Below, one piece after another: positions 36,487 to 47,772 of a stretch of 64,000 bases of DNA. The notes beneath the pieces are model-generated. The model was not told the DNA's origin. It made no database searches and saw only the letters and a program-made list of their open reading frames with translations. The position numbers and the translations under genes were made by a program. Source of the DNA: Ruegeria discodermiae (GTDB taxonomy: Bacteria > Pseudomonadota > Alphaproteobacteria > Rhodobacterales > Rhodobacteraceae); assembly GCF_030758345.1 (NCBI RefSeq), contig NZ_JAVAMO010000004.1:302937-366936 (forward strand). Reading direction: 5' to 3'. Within the stretch, counting starts at the first letter, position 1. Every line of letters begins with the position of its first letter.

Positions 36487-36930
36487 ATGTTGGACAACCT
36501 GCCGCGCGGAACGATTTGTATCGAAGATATCGAGATGGGCATGAGCCGCCATCTGCGCAAAGTCGTGACCAATGAGGACATCGAAATGTTCGCTCAGGTC
36601 TCGACCGACCGCAATCCGGTGCATCTGGATGACGACTATGCGCGCGACACAATCTTCGAGGGGCGCATCGCCCATGGGATGCTGACGGCGGGTCTGATCT
36701 CGGCGGTGATCGGCGAGCAGCTTCCCGGTCACGGTACGGTCTATATGGGCCAGTCGCTCAAATTCCTCGCCCCCGTGCGCCCCGGCGACATGGTCTATGC
36801 CGAGGTCAAGGTGGTCGATATCGAACATGCCAAGCGCCGCGTGAAGCTGGATTGCCACTGCTCGGTGGATGGCAAGAAGGTTCTGATCGGCGAAGCCATG
36901 GTTCTGGCCCCCAGCCGCAAGTTCGACTGA
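36487..36930 (+). CDS. MaoC family (R)-hydratase / dehydratase
   Basis: A 147-residue single hot-dog protein with the hydratase-2 motif STDRNPVHLDDDYA, whose Asp and His are catalytic in (R)-specific enoyl-CoA hydratases. The start at 36487 follows GAGGG by four bases; an upstream ATG at 36466 has no clear ribosome site. A CRP/FNR-like inverted repeat precedes it. It may act in fatty-acid or polyhydroxyalkanoate metabolism, but the substrate is not evident. Confidence 0.85.
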   Translation: MLDNLPRGTICIEDIEMGMSRHLRKVVTNEDIEMFAQVSTDRNPVHLDDDYARDTIFEGRIAHGMLTAGLISAVIGEQLPGHGTVYMGQSLKFLAPVRPGDMVYAEVKVVDIEHAKRRVKLDCHCSVDGKKVLIGEAMVLAPSRKFD

Positions 36931-37004
36931 CCCCGCCCGTTTCAGCCTTGCAAATACCTCCCTGCCGGCAATCATTGCGATGACCGATCTGGCGGGAGGG
37001 TGAC

Positions 37005-37409
37005 ATGCAGGTAACGGGTGGCTGCCATTGCGGCGCGATCAGGTTCGAGGCCGAGGCCGACCCGGAACGCACGCGGATTTGTCATTGTTCTGATTGCCAA
37101 CGCCTCTCCGGCTCGCCCTTTCGGGTGGTTGTGCCCGTCTCGGAGAACGATTTCAGACTGACCTCTGGCACGCCGCGAATCTATCGCAAGACCGCCGCGA
37201 GCGGTGCGATCCGCCAGCAAGCCTTTTGTGCCGATTGCGGTGCGCCGCTCTATGCCACCTCAGACGATGCGCCGCCGCGCAAGATCGGCATCCGGGTTGG
37301 CGCGCTGGATCAGTCTGGGTCCTTTGTCCCCAAGCGGCAGTTCTGGACCCGCTCGGCGCTTGACTGGCTGGGCGATCTGGCGAAGATCGAAGCCTTCGAC
37401 GAACAATAG
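37005..37409 (+). CDS. GFA family (glutathione-dependent formaldehyde-activating-like) protein
   Basis: A 134-residue zinc-binding protein with the family cysteine pattern: GGCHCGAIRF, CHCSDCQRLSG and FCADCGAPLY. Many GFA-fold proteins are not formaldehyde enzymes, so function remains open. Its ribosome site GGGAGGG lies within a possible hairpin (36957-37000). Confidence 0.85.
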   Translation: MQVTGGCHCGAIRFEAEADPERTRICHCSDCQRLSGSPFRVVVPVSENDFRLTSGTPRIYRKTAASGAIRQQAFCADCGAPLYATSDDAPPRKIGIRVGALDQSGSFVPKRQFWTRSALDWLGDLAKIEAFDEQ

Positions 37410-37683
37410 CCCATGCGCCACTGCCCGCCACCGGCGGGACCGGGGCGGTGCTCCCCTGCCGGGATCGCATGAATGATAAAATCGGTGGCGCCACCTGGTG
37501 CGGAGATCGGAAACGGGGCGTCACCCCCGCTCGGCCAACCGGTCGGTCGAGACCCCTGCCAAAAGGGTCCGGTTCCACGTCTGCTACGACACGCAGGCCC
37601 CGAAGGGCGCAGGTGAAGGATCGATCGCCGACACCCTGCCCGATGGCAGGTTTGCATGGGGTAACCCGGGCGCGCGTTGCGCC

Positions 37684-38493
37684 TCAGCCGCTTGACCAGA
37701 ACCGTTTGATCGCATCGGCCACGCGGGCCGGATGGGTCAGCGGGGCCATATGGCCGGTATTGTCCACATCGAGGCTGATGGCATCCGGCAGACGCTGGGC
37801 CAAACCTGCATTGGCCGTTGCGGTGATCGCCGGTGAGCGCGCCCCGCGCAGCAGCAGCGCCGGTGCCGTCACATTGTCCAATCCACCGGGGCGCAGCAAC
37901 CCGTGGGGATCGCGGGTGATCTGGGAATTGGCATCAGCCAGAATCGCCACGCCGCGTGTCATGGCCGCTCGGGTTGTCTCGGCAAGACTGGACCATGCCA
38001 CTCCGCCTGCCCCCCACAGCCTGTTGAACAGCCGCGCCGCGGTTTCCGGGTCCCCGGCGGCCAGCGCGTCATGCACCGGTTGCATGCTTTTTGCGTCCTC
38101 CACCGTGTCTTCGGGCCGGTCCTGTTTGGCGACCGCGAAGAAGACCGGCTCGAACAGGACGAGGCTGCGCACAAGTTCAGGGCGCTGAACCGCCAGATGC
38201 AGAGCGACCACCCCGCCAAAGGAATGCCCGATCAGGTCCATCGGTTCACTCAACAACGCGATACCGGCCTCGATCATGCGGTCGAGAATACTGCCCTGCC
38301 CGTCCCAATCGGGGCTGCGCCCATGCGAGGGCATGTCCGGCGCGGTCACCGCAACATCCGGTCCCAAGCCCTGAGCCAGCCCGCGCAACGCGCCGGAATG
38401 GGCCATGGTGCAGTGAAACCCCAGCACATGGCGCCCACCACGCCCGAGCCGCCGCACATGAAGCCCCTGTGCCACGGCGGGCAGGACTGTCAC
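37684..38493 (-). CDS. Alpha/beta hydrolase
   Basis: A 269-residue alpha/beta-fold hydrolase with nucleophile elbow LIGHSFGGVVAL, an oxyanion region near GFHCTMAHSG and a terminal His in VDNTGHMAPL. Its start overlaps the stop of the upstream isomerase gene by four bases, so the two are co-translated. The substrate is unknown. Confidence 0.85.
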   Translation of the reverse strand: MTVLPAVAQGLHVRRLGRGGRHVLGFHCTMAHSGALRGLAQGLGPDVAVTAPDMPSHGRSPDWDGQGSILDRMIEAGIALLSEPMDLIGHSFGGVVALHLAVQRPELVRSLVLFEPVFFAVAKQDRPEDTVEDAKSMQPVHDALAAGDPETAARLFNRLWGAGGVAWSSLAETTRAAMTRGVAILADANSQITRDPHGLLRPGGLDNVTAPALLLRGARSPAITATANAGLAQRLPDAISLDVDNTGHMAPLTHPARVADAIKRFWSSG

Positions 38494-39092
38494 TTCGCCC
38501 GCCCGGCCAGATGCCGGTCGAGATCATCCAGCCGGTCCTGCCCCCAGAACCGCTGATCGTCTTCGGTGATGTAGAACGGCGCGCCGAACACGCCGCGCTC
38601 GACCGCTTCCTCAAGATTGGCGGCATAGGTCTCAGCCCCGACCAGCAGGCCGCTGTCAGCCAGAGCGGGATCAAACCCCGCGCCCTCCAGACAGGCCCGG
38701 ATCACCGCATCATCGGCAATGTCCTTCTCCTCGGCCCAGCAGGCGCGCAGGATGGCATGGCAGAGTCCGCCCAGATCGCCCCCGCCCGCCTTGGACGCCG
38801 CGATGATCGCATAAGATGACGGGGCTGCATTTGTGGGCCAGTGGGCCGGTTTCAGGTTCAACGCCATACCGAGCTTGTCCGACTGCCGCCGCATCTCCTG
38901 CAGGCGGTATTCCTGGCGCGATGCATGCCTGTCCTTTGGCGGGGTGCCACCGGTGCGCCCGAACAGGGCCACGATATCCATCGGCTTGTAGGCAATCGTC
39001 GCCCCATGCTTGGCGGCGACCTCTTCCAGGCGGGTGCCTGCAAGGTAGGAATATGGCGACAATGTCGCAAAAAAGTAGTCAATGTCAGCCAT
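38490..39092 (-). CDS. 2-hydroxychromene-2-carboxylate isomerase family protein
   Basis: A DsbA-fold, glutathione-S-transferase kappa-like isomerase of ~200 residues with the family N-terminal pattern FFATLSPYSYLAGTRLEEVA and FGAPFYITEDDQRFWGQDRL near the C-terminus. Family members act in aromatic degradation, but no such pathway surrounds this gene. I start at 39092 (MADIDYFF) with GGAG upstream; 39107 is also possible. It is divergent from prs. Confidence 0.83.
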   Translation of the reverse strand: MADIDYFFATLSPYSYLAGTRLEEVAAKHGATIAYKPMDIVALFGRTGGTPPKDRHASRQEYRLQEMRRQSDKLGMALNLKPAHWPTNAAPSSYAIIAASKAGGGDLGGLCHAILRACWAEEKDIADDAVIRACLEGAGFDPALADSGLLVGAETYAANLEEAVERGVFGAPFYITEDDQRFWGQDRLDDLDRHLAGRAK

Positions 39093-39141
39093 CGTCGATT
39101 TCTCCATCACGCTCTCTTTGCCGGACGGTAAGCCCATGCTA

Positions 39142-39182
39142 AGCGGTGTCAACATCACGAATCTGTCACATACGACACCGCT
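39142..39182. promoter_or_regulatory. Inverted repeat in the isomerase/prs divergent promoter
   Basis: AGCGGTGTC (39142-39150) and GACACCGCT (39174-39182) are perfect 9-base inverted arms separated by 23 bases. They end 18 bases before the prs start. The spacing (two helical turns apart) suits a dimeric or looping regulator, or a long-stem leader hairpin in the prs transcript. Confidence 0.4.
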
Positions 39183-39200
39183 GCCTCGGGGATTCTCCAT

Positions 39201-40220
39201 ATGCCGACACCGACCGAACCCAAGCTGATCGCTGGGAACGCCAACAAACCTTTGGCCGATGCGATCGCCAGGCGGATGAGCCTGTATCGCGGCGTCGATC
39301 AGGCCCCGGTCGAGGCCCGGGTGGAGCGCTTCAATGATGGCGAAATTTTCGTCGAAGTGTTCGAAAATGTGCGCGGTGAGGATATGTTCATCATCCAGCC
39401 GACCTCGAACCCGGCCAATGACAATCTGATGGAGCTGCTGATCATCTCGGACGCGCTGCGCCGGTCGTCAGCCGCGCGGATCACCGCGGTGATTCCTTAT
39501 TTCGGCTATGCCCGCCAGGACCGCCGCACCAAGGCCCGCACGCCGATTTCCGCCAAGCTGGTGGCCAACATGCTGACCGGTGCCGGGATCGAGCGAGTGC
39601 TGACCATGGACCTGCATGCGGCGCAAATTCAGGGGTTCTTCGACATTCCGGTCGACAACCTGTATGCCAGCCCGATCTTTGCGCTGGATGCGAAGACCCA
39701 GTTCAAGGACCAAATGGAAGAGTTGATGGTGGTGTCTCCGGACGTGGGCGGCGTGGCCCGCGCCCGCGAGCTGGCCAAGCGCATCAACGCGCCGCTGTCG
39801 ATCGTGGACAAGCGGCGAGAAAACCCCGGCGAAGTGGCCGAGATGACCGTGATCGGCGACGTGAAGGGCAAGATCTGCCTGATCGTGGACGATATCTGCG
39901 ACACCGCCGGTACGCTGTGCAAGGCGGCGCAGGTGCTGATGGATAATGGCGCGAAAGAGGTCCATTCCTACATCACCCATGGTGTGATGAGCGGCCCGGC
40001 GGTGGAACGGGTGACCAATTCGGTGATGAAATCGCTGGTCCTGACCGACACGATCCAGCCCACCAAAGCCATCCAGAAGGCTGGCAACATCCGCATCGTG
40101 CCGACCGCACCGATCTTCACCCAGGCGATCCTGAACATCTGGAACGGCACCTCGGTATCTTCGCTGTTCGAGGACAAGACGCTGACACCGATCTACGAAT
40201 CGCTCTATCACATGGACTGA
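39201..40220 (+). CDS. prs: Ribose-phosphate pyrophosphokinase
   Basis: Makes PRPP from ribose 5-phosphate and ATP for nucleotide, His, Trp and NAD synthesis. 339 residues, slightly longer than the usual ~315. Motifs: [20 protein letters not shown] in the catalytic loop region and the PRPP-binding [13 protein letters not shown]. It is a stand-alone gene. Confidence 0.95.
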   Translation: MPTPTEPKLIAGNANKPLADAIARRMSLYRGVDQAPVEARVERFNDGEIFVEVFENVRGEDMFIIQPTSNPANDNLMELLIISDALRRSSAARITAVIPYFGYARQDRRTKARTPISAKLVANMLTGAGIERVLTMDLHAAQIQGFFDIPVDNLYASPIFALDAKTQFKDQMEELMVVSPDVGGVARARELAKRINAPLSIVDKRRENPGEVAEMTVIGDVKGKICLIVDDICDTAGTLCKAAQVLMDNGAKEVHSYITHGVMSGPAVERVTNSVMKSLVLTDTIQPTKAIQKAGNIRIVPTAPIFTQAILNIWNGTSVSSLFEDKTLTPIYESLYHMD

Positions 40221-40265
40221 CCTGCGGGTCGCGACCTCATGGCCCGCGCGGCGGCAGAGATCGGG

Positions 40266-41330
40266 TTAAGCGACCTCGTGCCGCAACAGTGCGGCCTCGC
40301 TGTCCGAAAGCGGACGGCGGGCGAAATCGCCGTAGCTGTGCGGGTTGCTTTCCAGCGAGGGCCGCTGTTGCAGCAAACGGGCCCGGTCCTGTTCGGTCAG
40401 GGCCGAAAGCGCGGCGCTGGCGGGGTGAAAACTCTCGGCTTCGACACCGTTGGCCCAGATGATCTGATGCGCGGGCAGCAGCAGATGCACATAGGTCACC
40501 TCGCGCGCGCCCATATCCACGCGGACGCTTGATCCGTTGATCAACTGCCGTGCGGGCACCAGCACTTCGGGAGTGTTGAACAGCGCCTGCGCGGCGGGTC
40601 CCTTCAGCAGCATCCGGTGTTCGGGCGAGACCAGCAGTTCCGCATCGGGGCGGTCGGCTTCAAACGCTCCGGCGGCAAAACGGATCGGGCGCAGGTCCGG
40701 CATCACAAAAAGCCGCGCGCCGCTCATCCGGCGCTTGCCGACCCATTGGACCTCCTGCGCGCCGCTGTCGCGGGTCTGCACCAGATCGCCTTCGCGCAGC
40801 TCCTCGACCAGGCGGAACCCGTCGGGCGTGCGAATCCGAGTACCCGGGGTGAAGCAGATGACGCCGCCCGCGACCGGGGTGATGCTTGGCCCCGGCCATG
40901 CATCAAACCTGTGCTGCACGATATGTAGGTCCTCATAGCGTGGCGGTAGCCCGTCATGGAACATCAACAATGGCCGGACCGTATCGCCAGCTTCGATCAG
41001 TGTCGCGGTAAAACACCGCGCTCCGTCACTGACCACAAAACTGCGATCCATCAGCGGATGACCCGGATCCGCCACGCCCATGCTGGTAGTCTGCTCGACC
41101 GCTGCGCCCACCATCCGCTGCACCTGTTGCGCCGCGTGTCTGCGATCTGCGTCGTCGTCGCCCGCCCGTCCTGTGTCACACAGACCCTTGGGCTCATCCA
41201 CCCGCACGGCCTCGCCGCGCCATGACCAAACCGCCCCAACCGTCAGTGTTTCCAGTGGTGCAGCCGTAAGGCCATCAAGTTCCGTCTGTGCCCAGGAGAT
41301 GACAAACGTGCCGTTAAAGCCCGTATCCAT
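40266..41330 (-). CDS. Hint domain-containing protein
   Basis: A 354-residue protein whose residues ~159-310 form a Hint (Hedgehog/intein) domain: it begins CFTPGTRIRTPDGFRLVEEL with the nucleophilic Cys159 and continues EGDLVQTRDSGAQEVQWVG and SPEHRMLL. The first ~155 residues have no recognised domain. Hint_2 proteins of Rhodobacterales are usually parts of large secreted RTX-like proteins; this one stands alone. It may autocleave at Cys159. No signal peptide is evident. Confidence 0.8.
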   Translation of the reverse strand: MDTGFNGTFVISWAQTELDGLTAAPLETLTVGAVWSWRGEAVRVDEPKGLCDTGRAGDDDADRRHAAQQVQRMVGAAVEQTTSMGVADPGHPLMDRSFVVSDGARCFTATLIEAGDTVRPLLMFHDGLPPRYEDLHIVQHRFDAWPGPSITPVAGGVICFTPGTRIRTPDGFRLVEELREGDLVQTRDSGAQEVQWVGKRRMSGARLFVMPDLRPIRFAAGAFEADRPDAELLVSPEHRMLLKGPAAQALFNTPEVLVPARQLINGSSVRVDMGAREVTYVHLLLPAHQIIWANGVEAESFHPASAALSALTEQDRARLLQQRPSLESNPHSYGDFARRPLSDSEAALLRHEVA

Positions 41331-41426
41331 TGCCTGTTTGCCTGCTGTTATTGTTATTCACAAAAGGTTAACAGGACAGACCGGTCTGCAAAAGCTTTTC
41401 GTGTCAGGGGATGGGGCGACGTGCCC

Positions 41427-42152
41427 TCAAAACCTCAGTTTTATGCCCAGAGGCGCCATCCGGGGCTCTTCTTTGCGCGTGTCGATGCCATGCCCGCGCG
41501 AGGCCGGTCCATACGCGGCAGAGGGTGGTTTCCCCGGCCAGTCATGCTGTGGCTCCGTCTCCAGCAGGTTGAGAACCTCCGAGTTGCGCGCAACCTCATT
41601 GCTCAGCGTGACGCCTGAGCCCAGATCAGCCCCCAGAAAGGCGTTGTAGTTCATACCCGCGTCGCCATCCAGTGCCAGCAACGCGCCCGAGCGGTTGCCG
41701 CCAAGGGTGAACTGCGTTGCGGGGTCTTGCTGGTCAGCATCCCGCGCGCGCAGCTTGGCGAAGGGCCGGAAGCGCGACGTCCCGGCCGCATCATCGCGCT
41801 TGAGCAGCTTGGCGAGCCAGCCAGCAGACTCGGTGGTGGTCGAAGGATCAGCCGCCGCAACCGTCTCATCCACCTTGGCGCGAGAGGTCGCTTGCCCCGA
41901 CAGTTTAGGCTCTGTCGGCTCGCTCTTGTTTCGCAGACCGAGCTTCTGCAGAGGGGCGAACCAGGTCGCTTCCGATTTTGGCTGCGCGTTGCGCGCCGGA
42001 TCGTCGAAGGGGTAAATCAGTCCGACATCCTGAGCGTTTCGTGACACGGTGATCACGGCATCGCTGCCGGTGAGGGGCACTTCTGACTGCGCTACTGCGC
42101 ATAGCGGGAATACTACCGCCAAAGGGGCAATGAAACGGCGCAACATATTCAA
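41427..42152 (-). CDS. Secreted protein of unknown function
   Basis: A 241-residue protein with a signal peptide (RRFIAPLAVVFPLCAVAQS). The body is polar and low-complexity, with several Ser/Thr/Lys stretches, and ends LGIKLRF; a terminal Phe is usual for outer-membrane barrels, but no strand pattern is clear. Alternative start at 42146. I do not recognise it. Confidence 0.6.
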   Translation of the reverse strand: MNMLRRFIAPLAVVFPLCAVAQSEVPLTGSDAVITVSRNAQDVGLIYPFDDPARNAQPKSEATWFAPLQKLGLRNKSEPTEPKLSGQATSRAKVDETVAAADPSTTTESAGWLAKLLKRDDAAGTSRFRPFAKLRARDADQQDPATQFTLGGNRSGALLALDGDAGMNYNAFLGADLGSGVTLSNEVARNSEVLNLLETEPQHDWPGKPPSAAYGPASRGHGIDTRKEEPRMAPLGIKLRF

Positions 42153-42405
42153 TTCCCTATTCTGTTGTGCCCCCTTTGGACCTCAGTTTTCTAAAGGAAT
42201 GGTTGATCTCTCACTAGTGTATTTTGGCAACAGCTGCGAATATTGACGCCTGGTCAGTGCCCATAACCGCCTTATTTGCGCCGTTTTTCCGGGTCGGAGG
42301 CCGCGAGACTGAGGCAAGCGGCACGTTGTTTGGGTATTGGAAGAATCGCTCTCCCTCGCTTAAACGCGCGGGCAAGGTGGACACTGGATAGAAGGAACGC
42401 GCGAG

Positions 42406-44295
<1,890 letters not shown>

Positions 44296-44318
44296 CCCCG
44301 AGCCAGAGGAGAATTTCC

Positions 44319-45530
44319 ATGGGCAAGACACTGGTTGTGGGCGCGGGTGGCGTCAGCCACGCCGCCGTGCACAAGATGGCGATGAATGCGGACATCTTTA
44401 CCGAGATCACACTGGCCAGCCGCACCAAGTCGAAATGCGACGCGATCGCGGCGGCGGTGAAAGAGCGGGTGGGTGTCGAGATCAAGACCGCCGCGCTGGA
44501 TGCCTATGACGTCTCTGCCACCGTGGCGCTGATCCGCGAGACCGGGGCCGAGATCCTTGTTAACCTCGCCCTACCCTATCAGGATCTGGTGCTGATGGAT
44601 GCCTGTCTGGAAGCGGGCTGTCATTATCTGGACACCGCCAATTACGAGCCCGAGGACGTGGCCAAGTTCGAATATCACTGGCAATGGGCCTATCAGGACC
44701 GGTTCAAAGAGGCCGGTCTGACCGCCATCCTCGGCTCGGGCTTTGATCCCGGCGTGACCTCGGTCTTTGCCACCTGGCTGAAGAAACACAAGCTGGACAC
44801 GATCCGCCAGATCGATGTGCTGGACGCCAATGGCGGCAGCAACGATCAGGAATTTGCCACCAATTTCAACCCCGAGATCAACCTGCGCGAGGTGCTGGCC
44901 GAGGTGCGTCACTGGGAAAACGGTGCCTGGCAGACCAGCCCGGCCATGACGACCAAGGTCGAGTTCGACTTCCCCGCTATCGGCCCCAAGAACATGTACC
45001 AGATGTATCATGAGGAGCTGGAGTCGCTGACCACCCATTTCTCCGAGATCGAACGCGCGCGTTTCTGGATGACCTTTGGCGATGCCTATATCACTCATGC
45101 CAAGGTGCTGGAAAATGTCGGCATGACCCGCATCGACCCGGTGATGCATGACGGACATAAGATCATCCCGATCCAGTTCCTGAAAACCCTGCTGCCCGAT
45201 CCCGGCGATCTGGGCGCGGAAACCAAGGGCAAGGCCTGTATCGGCGATATCGCCACGGGTCAGGCCAAGGATGGCTCGGGCGAAAAGACCTATTACATCT
45301 ACAATATCTGCGATCACGAGGAATGTTATGCCGAGGTCGGCAGCCAGGCGGTTAGCTATACGACCGGGGTTCCGGCGATGATCGGCGCGGCGCAGGTGCT
45401 GAAAGGCAACTGGGTGCAACCGGGCGTCTGGAACATGGAACAGCTCGACCCGGATGACTTCATGGACATGCTCAACACCCATGGGCTGCCCTGGCAGGTC
45501 CACGAACTGGGCGGCCCAGTCGCGTTCTGA
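44319..45530 (+). CDS. Carboxynorspermidine/carboxyspermidine dehydrogenase
   Basis: A 403-residue saccharopine dehydrogenase-like enzyme. It begins MGKTLVVGAGGVSHAAVHK, a Rossmann NADPH-binding turn, and has the family segments GSGFDPGVTSVFATW and ANGGSNDQEFATNFNPEINL. It condenses putrescine (or diaminopropane) with aspartate semialdehyde. AGAGGAG lies before the ATG. Between speA and nspC, it is the middle step of the alternative spermidine pathway. Confidence 0.9.
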   Translation: MGKTLVVGAGGVSHAAVHKMAMNADIFTEITLASRTKSKCDAIAAAVKERVGVEIKTAALDAYDVSATVALIRETGAEILVNLALPYQDLVLMDACLEAGCHYLDTANYEPEDVAKFEYHWQWAYQDRFKEAGLTAILGSGFDPGVTSVFATWLKKHKLDTIRQIDVLDANGGSNDQEFATNFNPEINLREVLAEVRHWENGAWQTSPAMTTKVEFDFPAIGPKNMYQMYHEELESLTTHFSEIERARFWMTFGDAYITHAKVLENVGMTRIDPVMHDGHKIIPIQFLKTLLPDPGDLGAETKGKACIGDIATGQAKDGSGEKTYYIYNICDHEECYAEVGSQAVSYTTGVPAMIGAAQVLKGNWVQPGVWNMEQLDPDDFMDMLNTHGLPWQVHELGGPVAF

Positions 45531-45554
45531 CGCGGCGCGCCCCTTCTTCTTGTT

Positions 45555-45595
45555 GAAAATACGGCGGGGGTCCGGGGGCAGCGCCCCCGGCCTTT
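45555..45595. repeat. Intergenic GC-rich hairpin, REP-like
   Basis: CCGGGGGC-AGC-GCCCCCGG (45572-45590) is a perfect 8-base stem after TTGAAAATACGG. GC-rich hairpins after a GAAAATAC-like phrase are, to my recollection, frequent between genes in Roseobacter-group genomes, so this may be a dispersed REP-like element. It could also slow transcription between the dehydrogenase and nspC. Confidence 0.45.
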
Positions 45596-45617
45596 CCGTC
45601 AAGCGGAGACGCCGGAC

Positions 45618-46787
45618 ATGGCAGAGATGATGACAACACAGGCAGGCGATGCCGGGGCGTTTCGCCGCTTCGATCTTTCCCGCGTTCCCTCGCCCTGTTT
45701 CGTTGTCGATGAAACGGCTGTCGAACGGAACCTGACGATCCTTGCCGATATCGGCACCCGTTCGGGCGCGCATGTTCTCAGCGCGCTCAAGGCGTTTTCC
45801 ATGTTCGCGCTGGCCCCGCTTGTCCGCCAACATCTGCGCGGCACCTGCGCCAGCGGCATCTTTGAAGCCCGGCTGGGGCGTGAGGAATATGGCGGCGAGG
45901 TCGCCACGTTCTGCGCCGGCTATAAGGACAGCGATATCGACGAGATCCTCGCCCAGTCCGATCACATCATCTTCAACAGCCCGGCCCAGAAGGTCCGGTT
46001 CCTCGCCAGGGCCCAGACCGCAGGCGTGCAGGTCGGGCTGCGCATCAACCCCGAGCATTCCGAAGGCGAGGTGCCCAAATACGACCCCTGCGCACCCTGC
46101 TCGCGCCTCGGCACACCGGTGTCTCAGCTCACTGCCGATGCGCTTGCCGGGGTGGACGGGCTGCATATGCACACGCTCTGCGAACAGGGCCTCGACCCGT
46201 TGCAGCGCACGTGGGAGGCCGTAGCGCCGAAGCTCGCTCCCTTTATGAGTCAGCTCAAATGGCTGAATTTCGGCGGCGGCCATCACATCACGCGGAACGA
46301 TTATGACCGCGACGGGCTGGTGAACTTCATAAGGGCGATCCGCGAGACCTACGGCGTTGATGTCTATCTCGAGCCAGGTGAAGCAGTGGCGCTGGATGCG
46401 GGCATTCTGGTGGGCGAAATCCTCGATCTGCCCGTCAATGGCATGTCGCTTGCCATCACCGATATCTCGGCCACCTGCCACATGCCAGACGTGATTGAGG
46501 CCCCCTACCGCCCGGCGCTGATGGAGGAGGCCGAAGCGGGCCATACCTATCGTCTGGGCGGGCCGTCCTGCCTCGCCGGGGATGTGATCGGGGATTACAC
46601 CTGGGCCGACCCGCTGCAGATCGGCCAACGCTTCGCCTTTCTCGATCAGGCGCATTATTCCATGGTCAAGACCAACACGTTCAACGGCGTCCCCCTGCCC
46701 GCCATCGCATTGTGGAATTCCAAGACCGATGATCTGCGGATCGTGAAACAGTTTGGCTATGACGATTTCAAGGAGCGCCTCTCGTGA
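45618..46787 (+). CDS. nspC: Carboxynorspermidine decarboxylase
   Basis: A 389-residue PLP enzyme of the alanine racemase/ODC fold that decarboxylates carboxy(nor)spermidine. It has the lysine in VLSALKAFSMFALAP, GLRINPEHSEG, and the C-terminal GPSCLAGD motif contributing the dimer-interface Cys. It follows the dehydrogenase gene and overlaps speB by four bases. Confidence 0.92.
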   Translation: MAEMMTTQAGDAGAFRRFDLSRVPSPCFVVDETAVERNLTILADIGTRSGAHVLSALKAFSMFALAPLVRQHLRGTCASGIFEARLGREEYGGEVATFCAGYKDSDIDEILAQSDHIIFNSPAQKVRFLARAQTAGVQVGLRINPEHSEGEVPKYDPCAPCSRLGTPVSQLTADALAGVDGLHMHTLCEQGLDPLQRTWEAVAPKLAPFMSQLKWLNFGGGHHITRNDYDRDGLVNFIRAIRETYGVDVYLEPGEAVALDAGILVGEILDLPVNGMSLAITDISATCHMPDVIEAPYRPALMEEAEAGHTYRLGGPSCLAGDVIGDYTWADPLQIGQRFAFLDQAHYSMVKTNTFNGVPLPAIALWNSKTDDLRIVKQFGYDDFKERLS

Positions 46788-47629
46788 GCATTTTCCTCGA
46801 CAGCGAGTTGACCGAGGCCGAGCGGAGCGAAACCGCGCGGTTCCGGGTGATCCCGGTCCCGCTGGAGCGCACCGTATCCTACGGCGCGGGCACAGCGCGC
46901 GGCCCCGGAGCGATCATCGAAGCCTCAAACGAGTTGGAGCGGTTCTGCCGGGGTCACGAACCCTGCGCGGCGGGCATCTTCACCGAAGCGCCGCTGGACT
47001 GCACCGGCGCAATGCCTGCGATCATGGATAGCCTGGCGCAACGGACAGAGGCGGCGCTGCGCGCGGGGGCTATCCCCGTCACGCTGGGCGGCGAGCATTC
47101 GCTGACCTATGGCGCCGTAACGGGTGTGGCACGCGCCTTGGGCAAGCCGGTGGGCATCGTGCAGATCGACGCCCATGCCGATCTGCGTGTGGCCTATCAG
47201 GGCGAGAAACACAGCCATGCCTCGGTCATGCATCTGCTCGCCGAAGATGGCGTGCGGCTGGCGCAGTTCGGTGTCCGCGCCCTGTGCCAGCAAGAGGCAG
47301 AAAGCCGCACCGCGCATGGTGTTTTCTACCATGATGCCGAGGATCTGGTGACCCATGATTTCCACCAGATCGACCTGCCCGAGGACTTCCCCGATCATGT
47401 CTATGTCAGCTTCGATGTCGACGGGCTCGACCCCTCGCTGATGCCCGCCACCGGCACGCCCGTGCCCGGAGGCCTGGGATACTACCAGGCGCTGCATCTG
47501 GTGGAACACGCGCTCAAAGGTCGGACCTGTGTCGGTTTCGACGTGGTGGAGCTGGCCCCTGACGGCAACACGGCCTGGGACTTCACCGCCGCCCAGATCG
47601 TCTATCGCCTGATGGCGGCCTGCGGATGA
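46784..47629 (+). CDS. speB: Agmatinase
   Basis: A 281-residue binuclear manganese ureohydrolase that turns agmatine into putrescine and urea. Metal ligands are visible in GGEHSLTYG, QIDAHADLR and SFDVDGLDPSLMPAT. It is the last gene of the operon, overlapping nspC (ATGA). The order of genes differs from the order of reactions, but the set is complete. Confidence 0.92.
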   Translation: MSIFLDSELTEAERSETARFRVIPVPLERTVSYGAGTARGPGAIIEASNELERFCRGHEPCAAGIFTEAPLDCTGAMPAIMDSLAQRTEAALRAGAIPVTLGGEHSLTYGAVTGVARALGKPVGIVQIDAHADLRVAYQGEKHSHASVMHLLAEDGVRLAQFGVRALCQQEAESRTAHGVFYHDAEDLVTHDFHQIDLPEDFPDHVYVSFDVDGLDPSLMPATGTPVPGGLGYYQALHLVEHALKGRTCVGFDVVELAPDGNTAWDFTAAQIVYRLMAACG

Positions 47630-47772
47630 GACCAGCGCGATCTGGGCGCCACATCTTTCGTGCTGGCGTCTGGGTAGACAGCGCTCAATTGAAACCCGAC
47701 CTCCGGCGACGCGGCTGAAATTGGGAGGCGCTCAGCGGCCTCCCGCGCGATTCAGGTTCAAGCCGAAACGCT

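Noticed and set aside
37410..37683. Possible gene between the GFA and alpha/beta hydrolase genes
   Set aside because: Frames here run into the antisense of the hydrolase; the stretch has only GC-rich symmetric DNA, including GGTGGCGCCACC at 37484-37495.
44571..46655. Long open frame (694 codons) on the minus strand
   Set aside because: It lies opposite the carboxyspermidine dehydrogenase and nspC genes, which have clear family motifs. It is the antisense shadow of GC-rich coding.
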